A stretch of DNA of 20,005 bases from Alistipes sp. (GTDB taxonomy: Bacteria; Bacteroidota; Bacteroidia; Bacteroidales; Rikenellaceae): assembly GCA_017391435.1 (NCBI GenBank), contig JAFOYS010000332.1:1-20005 (forward strand). Reading direction: 5' to 3'. Position numbers and translations under genes: made by a program. Shown here piece after piece: positions 1-5,218 of the stretch. The stretch's first letter is position 1, and every line of letters begins with the position of its first letter. Under the pieces are notes generated by a model. The model was not told the origin of the DNA and did not search any database. It saw only the letters and a list, made by a program, of their open reading frames with translations.

Positions 1-122
1 ATATTCTGATACTTTTCAATCTCCTTAAAATCGGTCATATCTACCGATACAAGGTCACTTGGCGACGCAAGCATCTGCTCTGCAAGTTTGGCAATAATCT
101 TTCTGTTGTCAGTAATTAGCAT
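1..122 (-). CDS. N-terminal 40 codons of an unrecognised protein (runs off the window)
   Basis: Reading from an ATG at 122 on the minus strand gives an open frame to the window edge, beginning MLITDNRKIIAKLAEQML and continuing with a mixed acidic/basic segment (SVDMTDFKEIEKYQN). No signal peptide or membrane segment is visible in this piece, so a cytoplasmic protein is likely. The ATG is preceded by an A-rich stretch (AACGAAAAGATT), the usual translation-start context in Bacteroidota. It lies downstream of the galK terminator, so it should be transcribed separately. I do not recognise the family from 40 residues and assign no function. Confidence 0.6.
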   Translation of the reverse strand, partial: MLITDNRKIIAKLAEQMLASPSDLVSVDMTDFKEIEKYQN

Positions 123-191
123 AATCTTTTCGTTTTAAAGTTAAGTTTATAATATAGAGTAGTTGGTTGAGAAAAATCTTGCAACAGTAGA

Positions 192-216
192 CAAAAAAAA
201 TCACCCCGCAGGGTGA
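192..216 (-). terminator. Intrinsic terminator after galK
   Basis: A perfect 6-bp inverted repeat TCACCC/GGGTGA with a 4-nt loop (201-216) is followed, in the minus-strand direction, by eight consecutive T residues (193-200 on the complement). It lies 22 bases beyond the galK stop codon and closes the mtlA-ptsH-ptsI-galK operon. Confidence 0.85.
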
Positions 217-238
217 CTTTTACTTTTTACACTCTCTG

Positions 239-1372
239 CTACAAGCGGCGAGAGCCATCTGAGATTACCACAGGGTAAATCTTAGGCTCGTGGCCATACT
301 TCTCTGCAAACTTAGCGGTAACAGTAGCGATAAAGCTATCGTAGAGCTGCTCCTTGACAAGGTTGATTGTACAACCGCCAAAGCCACCGCCCATAATACG
401 AGAGCCTGTAACACCGCACTCTTTTGCAACTGTTGCGAGGAAGTCAAGCTCCTCACAGCTCACCTCATAGTCAGACGACATACCCCAGTGAGTCTGATAC
501 ATACGCTCACCAACAGTCTCATAGTCACCCTTCTCTAGAGCCTCGCAGACATCAAGCACACGCTGCTCCTCGCCAATCACATAGCGAGCGCGAAGGTAAT
601 CCTCTTCTGATATCTGATCCTTAACAGCCTCAAGCTGCTCCATAGTAGCACCACGCAAGAACTCCTGACCCAGAACAGCCGCAACACGCTCACACGATGC
701 ACGACGGTCGTTGTATGGAGAGCCTACAAGCTCGTGCTTTACACAAGAGTTGACAAGCACAAGGCGATATCCGTACTTTGCAGGGTCAAATGGGAAGTAG
801 CTATACTCCATACTGCGGCAATCAAGACGCATAAGATGACCCGCCTTGCCGTGTACAGATGCAAACTGGTCCATAATACCGCAGTTCACACCACAGTAGT
901 TGTGCTCTGTAGACTGACCAATACGAGCAAGCTCAAACTTCTCAATACCGAGGTTGTACAGCTCGTTGAGTGCAAAGGCAAAGGTACTCTCAAGGGCTGC
1001 CGATGAGCTCATACCTGCACCGAGTGGCACATCGCCAGCAAATACAGTATCAAAACCACCGATTGTACCACCGCGCTTCTGAATCTCACGACATACACCA
1101 AAGATATAGCAAGCCCAGCTCTGAGATGGTTTATCCTCCTCATTAAGGCCAAACTCTGCAGACTCGTTAAGGTCAAGAGCAAAGGCGCGAACGGTCTGTG
1201 TACCATTGAGACGAATTGCTGCTACAATACCCTTATCCACAGCACCTGGGAATACAAAACCACCGTTGTAGTCGGTATGCTCACCGATTAGATTAATGCG
1301 GCCTGGAGAGGCAAACAGAGTTGCACCATCGCCATAAAGTTCCGCAAACTTTTGAGATACTCTCTCTTTCAT
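239..1372 (-). CDS. galK: Galactokinase
   Basis: GHMP-family kinase that phosphorylates alpha-D-galactose at C1 with ATP, the first committed step of the Leloir pathway in the cytoplasm. All three family motifs are present: the galactokinase signature GRINLIGEHTDY (residues about 24-35), the ATP-binding loop VPLGAGMSSSAALE (about 115-128) and the C-terminal GGGFGGCTI loop (about 328-336). The probable catalytic Asp sits in CGIMDQF (about residue 168). At 377 aa it is close to full length for GalK. The ATG lies 1 nt after the stop of the ptsI reading frame, inside an A-rich hexamer repeat, so it is the last gene of the PTS operon and probably translationally coupled to ptsI. It ends with a TAG stop at the normal GalK C-terminus (SRRL). 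An N-acetylgalactosamine kinase role cannot be excluded from sequence alone. Its placement behind a mannitol-type PTS rather than with galT or galE is unusual. Confidence 0.95.
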   Translation of the reverse strand: MKERVSQKFAELYGDGATLFASPGRINLIGEHTDYNGGFVFPGAVDKGIVAAIRLNGTQTVRAFALDLNESAEFGLNEEDKPSQSWACYIFGVCREIQKRGGTIGGFDTVFAGDVPLGAGMSSSAALESTFAFALNELYNLGIEKFELARIGQSTEHNYCGVNCGIMDQFASVHGKAGHLMRLDCRSMEYSYFPFDPAKYGYRLVLVNSCVKHELVGSPYNDRRASCERVAAVLGQEFLRGATMEQLEAVKDQISEEDYLRARYVIGEEQRVLDVCEALEKGDYETVGERMYQTHWGMSSDYEVSCEELDFLATVAKECGVTGSRIMGGGFGGCTINLVKEQLYDSFIATVTAKFAEKYGHEPKIYPVVISDGSRRL

Positions 1373-1405
1373 TTTAGTTCGTTTTAGTTTTAGTTTTAGT
1401 TATAG
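1372..1405. repeat. Short TTTTAG hexamer tandem repeat at the ptsI/galK junction
   Basis: On the plus strand three perfect TTTTAG units run from 1382 to 1399. They are flanked by one more unit at 1372-1377 (separated by TTCG) and a variant TTATAG at 1400-1405. On the coding (minus) strand the tract encodes the Thr-Lys repeats that end the ptsI frame (TKTKTKTN) and forms the A-rich leader directly before the galK ATG. Gain or loss of a unit would keep the ptsI frame but change its tail and the sequence upstream of galK. Confidence 0.8.
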
Positions 1406-2117
1406 TATATTTAATCTTTGCTATTGAACCTGTATTGACGCTAAACTTACGCAGACCCGCCTCTAAAAGCATCTCTACAGCAGAGCTATCTGAAGCAAGC
1501 TCGCCACACATACTGCACTCAATGCCAGCACTCTGTGCGCTCTGAATAGCCATTCTGATAGCCCTAATAACCGCCTCTGAGTATGGGTTATAGAGGTGGC
1601 TGACCTTAATATTTGCCCTATCTGCAGCCATTATGTACTGCACAAGGTCGTTTGTACCGATGCTAAAGAAGTCACACTCAGCTGCCAGTAGATCTGCTAT
1701 AAGCACCGCCGCAGGGGTCTCAATCATCACACCGACCTTGATATTCTCGTCATACGCAACGCCCTCTGCCTTAAGCTCGGCCTTGCACCTCTCAAGCACG
1801 CTTTTAGCCCTTTTGAGTTCATCAAGGGTGGCAACCATTGGGAACATTACCCTGACATTACCCTCAGCACTTGCGCGCAGAATTGCCCTTAGCTGACAGC
1901 AGAACATACTCTCCATATCGAGCGATATGCGGATAGCTCGCCATCCCAAGAATGGGTTCTCTTCACGCTCAAAACCCAAGTATGGTACAGCCTTATCGCC
2001 ACCAATATCCAGCGTACGAATCGTAAGCGGACGGCCTCCACAAGCCTTTGCCGCAGCGCTATAGGCGCAGTACTGCTGCTGCTCTGTAGGCTCTACTGTA
2101 CTATTGAGATAGAGAAA
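1374..2117 (-). pseudogene. ptsI: Enzyme I C-terminal (PEP-binding) half, downstream of the amber codon
   Basis: Translating straight on from the TAG gives the enzyme I PEP-binding barrel. It opens with FLYLNS and a TIRTLDIGGDK segment, followed by EENPFLGWRAIRISLD, the RVMFPMV strand, FFSIGTNDLVQYIMAADRAN (metal and PEP binding) and the active-site Cys motif CSMCGELASDS. Those motifs look intact, which argues for a recent lesion. After GLRKFSVN the tail diverges into Thr-Lys repeats made by the hexamer repeat, so the end is shorter than usual by roughly 30 residues. There is no ATG right after the TAG that would restart the whole domain. The nearest plausible restart is a TTG at about 1979, which would lose the first part of the barrel. 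Confidence 0.85.
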
Positions 2118-2120
2118 CTA
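2118..2120 (-). other. In-frame amber (TAG) codon inside ptsI
   Basis: CTA on the plus strand reads TAG in the ptsI frame at codon 287. The codons before it read GLFRS and those after it read FLYLNS, matching the conserved LLRTEFLY-type enzyme I motif with the Glu replaced by stop. Confidence 0.9.
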
Positions 2121-2978
2121 ACTGCGGAAGAGTCCAATGCCGTCTGCTCCAGCCTCAATGGCTGCAACGACCTCCTCAACACTTGCCGCATTGGCAGTGA
2201 CTGCAACCGCCTCACCGTTAAACTCCACCGACTGCATAGCCACCTGCTGCTGCTCTCTGCGTAACGCCTCAAGGTTAAGCTCGCGCACAAGATAGCTATC
2301 CATAGTCTCGCTATCGGGATTGACAACCACGCGACCCTCAGTGCTGTCAACAATCAGTGTATCGCCCGTAGCAATCTGCTCTACAGCATCCCCAAGGCCT
2401 ACAACTACGGCTAACGAGTGGTTACGAGCAATAATGCAGGTATGGCTTGTAGTGCTACCCAGCGCCGTCACAAAGCCGCGAATAGAGTCAAGCTCCAACA
2501 TTGCCATATCTGACGGTAGCAGCTCGCGAGCCACGATAATATCGCCCTGCTTTACCCCCTCAAATGGGTTTACAACACCACCTGAGAGGTTAGCCACAAT
2601 GCGATTAAAGATATCCCTGATATCGTCTGCTCTGGCACTGAGATACTCGTCATCCATTGCCGCAAACATCTGAGCAATATCGTCACAAGCACTCAGACAA
2701 GCCTCCACGGCACTCTTTCCAGAGTCGATATACTCAAATACCGAGTCGCTGAGCATCTCATCTGCCGCAATCTCAAGGTGTGCTGCAAAGATATCACTGC
2801 CCTTTGCCAGCAGTTCTATCTGAGAGATAGTTGCCCGATGTGCCGACTCAAAACGCTCGCGCTCCTGAGCCACACTACCCTGCTCACTATCCACAGTAGC
2901 CGCTTGCCGAGCAACAACAAATGCCCTACCAACAGCTATAGCATCCGATGCACGAACAGATGTATGCAGAATCTCCAT
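2118..2978 (-). CDS. ptsI: Enzyme I N-terminal fragment (HPr-binding and phospho-His domain), 286 aa ending at TAG
   Basis: This is the part of enzyme I that would be translated without readthrough. It contains the N-terminal domain with the phosphorylated His at about residue 179 in GSTTSHTCIIARN, the linker, and the first turn of the PEP-binding domain (GADGIGLFRS), then stops. The next codon in the family normally encodes Glu (LLRTEFLY-type motif), so GAG to TAG is a one-base change. Enzyme I N-terminal domains alone can exchange phosphate with HPr but cannot take it from PEP, so this product should not start the relay. Start ATG at 2978 overlaps the stop of ptsH by one base, a coupled arrangement. 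Confidence 0.85.
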   Translation of the reverse strand: MEILHTSVRASDAIAVGRAFVVARQAATVDSEQGSVAQERERFESAHRATISQIELLAKGSDIFAAHLEIAADEMLSDSVFEYIDSGKSAVEACLSACDDIAQMFAAMDDEYLSARADDIRDIFNRIVANLSGGVVNPFEGVKQGDIIVARELLPSDMAMLELDSIRGFVTALGSTTSHTCIIARNHSLAVVVGLGDAVEQIATGDTLIVDSTEGRVVVNPDSETMDSYLVRELNLEALRREQQQVAMQSVEFNGEAVAVTANAASVEEVVAAIEAGADGIGLFRS

Positions 2979-3238
2979 TACTCAGTAATATTTGCAATAA
3001 AATCAACTACAGCGCGTAGGTTAGCAGCCTCATCGCCACCATCTGCTGTAACTGTAATCTCCGCACCAGACTTAAGAGCTAACGAGAGCACTCCGAGCAT
3101 ACTTGTTGCACTTACGCTCTTTACGGCTGTAGCAAGTGTAACCTTGCCATCAAGACTCTTTGCCAGCTTTACCAACTCGCCCGCAGGACGAGCGTGCATA
3201 CCGTTTGGTGCTGTAAGAATAATATTTTCACTTACCAT
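2978..3238 (-). CDS. ptsH: Phosphocarrier protein HPr
   Basis: Small cytoplasmic phosphocarrier of the PTS that accepts phosphate from enzyme I and passes it to the EIIA domain of sugar permeases. At 86 aa it is the standard HPr length. The phosphorylated His15 sits in the signature NGMHARPAG, with Arg17 and Pro18 present. A Ser at position 46 (ATSMLG) matches the regulatory serine of HPr proteins, although whether an HPr kinase exists in this organism cannot be seen here. It lies 13 nt after mtlA and overlaps ptsI by one base, so all three are co-transcribed. Confident call. Confidence 0.95.
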   Translation of the reverse strand: MVSENIILTAPNGMHARPAGELVKLAKSLDGKVTLATAVKSVSATSMLGVLSLALKSGAEITVTADGGDEAANLRAVVDFIANITE

Positions 3239-3251
3239 ATATAATACAACT

Positions 3252-5081
3252 TTAAGCGTTTAAAACCTTATAAATCTCCTCTACATCTGTTGTTGTCTTG
3301 AGCTTTTCAAGCACAACTTCGTCCTCCAAAGCCTCACTTACGCGAGCCAGAAGCTCAAGGTGCTCATCGCCAACACCAGCAATACCGATAACAAGATATG
3401 CCATCTCGCCATCAAACTCAACACCCTCTGGATACTGAACCACACTGATTCCAGTACGCAGCACATTCTTCTTTGCACTCTCAGTGCCGTGCGGAATGGC
3501 AATACCCATACCGAGGTATGTAGTAGTTATTCGCTCGCGCTCCATCATTGCATCGACATACTCCATAGCCACATAGCCACCCTTGACAAGCAGATTTCCC
3601 GCCTCAGAGATAGCCTCCCACTTATCTGCAGCCTTAGCTCCAACCTTAATGCTTGACATCTGAAGTACTGAGGTGCTTGCGCCACCAGTGACTACATCAT
3701 CCTCAGCCTGTGCAGCCTTATCGCTACGCTTTGAGAGTTCATCATAGAGCGAATCAAGCACAGGGTCCTCAAGGAAGTTCTTGATTGCAACGATTCTAAC
3801 CTTTGGAGCATTACCCTTAGCACGAGAGGCAAGGCCCTGCTGGCAGACAACAATATCTGCATCTGCTGGAATAGAGTTTACAGAGCTATTTGACACCTTG
3901 ACATCTAAGGCAAGAGTCTCAATACGCTTACGGAAGCGAGTTGCACCAAGCGCACTGCTACCCATACCTGCATCGCAAGCAAAGACAATATGGCGAGCCT
4001 TAGCAACATCTGCTGCCGCCTCTGCATCGCGCTTGTACTTAGGCTTGAAGCGATTCTCTGGTAGAGTCTCGTCCTCCTTAGCGCTACGACGGATAATAAG
4101 TGCCGAGGTTACGAATGTAACGGTAGCAGCAATAAGCACAGCACCGACAAGTAGCAGAGTCTTTCCCTTTGGAGCCATCAGAATCACAGAGATAATACTA
4201 CCTGGAGAGATTGGACCCACAAGACCTGCACCAACAAGTGTAAGGAAGAGTATGCTTGATGAAGCACCCAGAATCATCGGAATGATAAGCAGTGGACGAG
4301 AGAGTACATATGGGTAGTAGATCTCGTGAATACCGCCCACAAACTGAATAAGCACTGCACCTGGAGCAGAGCTCTTTGCTGCACCCTTACCAAAGATCCA
4401 ATATGCCATAAGCATACCGAAACCAGGACCTGGGTTAGACTCAAGGAAGAAGATTATCGACTCACCAAACTCCTTTACCTGAACTGTTCCGAGTGGAGTA
4501 AGGATACCGTGGTTAATAGCATTGTTAAGGAACATAACCTTTGCAGGCTCAATAAAGATTGAGACAAGCGGCAACATATTGTGCTCCTTCAGATAGACAA
4601 TACCGCTCTCAAAGAGCTCTGTAATCCACGAGATTGCGCCTCCAATAGTAAGATAGCCGATAATAGCAAGTATCATACCCAGAATACCGAGCGAGAAGTT
4701 GTTTACAAGCATCTCAAAGCCGGCACGCACCTTACCCTCAACGGCCTTATCAAACTTCTTGATAACCCACGCAGCGAGTGGACCCATAATCATAGCTCCG
4801 ATAAACATCGGAACATCCGTTCCGACAATCACTCCGGCAGTGGCAATAGCACCGATAACACCACCACGAACTCCCGACACATTGTGTCCTGCAGTGTAAC
4901 CGATAAGCAGTGGTAGCATATAGGTTAGCATCGGGGTGACTAACTTTGCCAAGTGCTCATTTGGGAACCAACCTGTTGGAATAAATAGCGCGGTAATAAG
5001 ACCCCACGCAATAAAGGCGCCGATATTAGGCATAACCATTGCACTGAGTGCGCGACCAAAATTTTGAATCTTATCTCTCAT
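3252..5081 (-). CDS. mtlA: Mannitol-type PTS permease, EIICBA fusion
   Basis: Inner-membrane sugar permease and phosphotransferase, 609 aa (Escherichia coli MtlA is 637 aa). Domains in order are EIIC (about 1-335), EIIB (about 360-455) and EIIA (about 475-609). EIIC begins with AMVMPNIGAFIAWGLI and carries the MtlA-typical FLNNAINHGILTPLG, SNPGPGFGMLMAYW and QFVGGIHEIYYPYVL segments. EIIB has the phosphorylated Cys at about residue 369 (FACDAGMGSSALGA). EIIA has its active His at about residue 531 (IAIPHGT). The longest open frame extends to a TTG at 5099, but I choose the ATG at 5081. It gives the MRDKIQNFGR start expected for the family and leaves about 20 nt of leader after the promoter. 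No mannitol-1-phosphate dehydrogenase (mtlD) is in the window, so mannitol itself is only the likeliest substrate. It needs phosphate from enzyme I, whose gene downstream is interrupted. Confidence 0.92.
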   Translation of the reverse strand: MRDKIQNFGRALSAMVMPNIGAFIAWGLITALFIPTGWFPNEHLAKLVTPMLTYMLPLLIGYTAGHNVSGVRGGVIGAIATAGVIVGTDVPMFIGAMIMGPLAAWVIKKFDKAVEGKVRAGFEMLVNNFSLGILGMILAIIGYLTIGGAISWITELFESGIVYLKEHNMLPLVSIFIEPAKVMFLNNAINHGILTPLGTVQVKEFGESIIFFLESNPGPGFGMLMAYWIFGKGAAKSSAPGAVLIQFVGGIHEIYYPYVLSRPLLIIPMILGASSSILFLTLVGAGLVGPISPGSIISVILMAPKGKTLLLVGAVLIAATVTFVTSALIIRRSAKEDETLPENRFKPKYKRDAEAAADVAKARHIVFACDAGMGSSALGATRFRKRIETLALDVKVSNSSVNSIPADADIVVCQQGLASRAKGNAPKVRIVAIKNFLEDPVLDSLYDELSKRSDKAAQAEDDVVTGGASTSVLQMSSIKVGAKAADKWEAISEAGNLLVKGGYVAMEYVDAMMERERITTTYLGMGIAIPHGTESAKKNVLRTGISVVQYPEGVEFDGEMAYLVIGIAGVGDEHLELLARVSEALEDEVVLEKLKTTTDVEEIYKVLNA

Positions 5082-5110
5082 AGAAAAATCAAACAACAAT
5101 TGTTATTCCA

Positions 5111-5142
5111 CAAAGGTAACAAACTTTTGCCAAAGTAACAAA
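5111..5142 (-). promoter_or_regulatory. Sigma-ABfr-like promoter of the mtlA-ptsH-ptsI-galK operon
   Basis: On the minus strand the -7 element reads TACCTTTG (5111-5118), a full match to TAnnTTTG. A -33 TTTG lies at 5139-5142 with 20 nt between them. Transcription would start near 5104, giving a leader of about 23 nt to the ATG at 5081. The -33 box overlaps the U-tract region of the upstream pilus-operon terminator. Confidence 0.7.
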
Positions 5143-5189
5143 TAAAATAAGAGATAGAGCAGACAAAGAGACTCTTTGCCTGCCCTATC
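5139..5189 (-). terminator. Long hairpin terminator at the end of the pilus operon
   Basis: An 18-bp inverted repeat (5153-5170 and 5172-5189) follows the stop of the 998-aa gene by about 30 bases. It has two mismatches in DNA that become G-U pairs in the minus-strand RNA but A-C mismatches in the plus-strand RNA, so it works as a complete stem only in the minus direction. A U-rich run follows (5139-5152 on the complement). The nominal loop is one base, so a few central pairs must open in the real structure. Confidence 0.85.
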
Positions 5190-5218
5190 GGAGAACTTTA
5201 ACCAAACTTAACCAACAA

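Larger units (their letters stand above)
1374..2978 (-). pseudogene. ptsI: PTS enzyme I gene interrupted by an in-frame amber codon (whole locus)
   Basis: Phosphoenolpyruvate-protein phosphotransferase (enzyme I) starts the PTS by taking phosphate from PEP onto a His and passing it to HPr. The locus spans 535 codons in a single frame (534 positions plus TAA stop; the family is usually about 570-575 aa), but codon 287 is TAG. There is no frameshift: conserved enzyme I sequence continues in the same frame on both sides of the TAG. Start ATG overlaps the ptsH stop by one base (TAATG), and the frame ends 1 nt before galK, so the gene sits inside an otherwise intact operon. The likeliest readings are a recent point-mutation pseudogene or a sequencing/assembly error. 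Readthrough is possible but unsupported. Confidence 0.85.

Noticed and set aside
182..189. TACTGTTG as a -7 element for the gene at 1-122
   Set aside because: It has one mismatch to TAnnTTTG and no -33 TTTG at the right distance.
2118..2120. Genome-wide reassignment of TAG to an amino acid
   Set aside because: galK ends in TAG at its normal C-terminal residue, and the small 115-aa frame also ends in TAG, so TAG appears to act as a normal stop here.
5082..5099. TTG start extending mtlA by six codons
   Set aside because: It would place the start only about 5 nt after the predicted transcription start. The ATG at 5081 gives the family-typical N-terminus.
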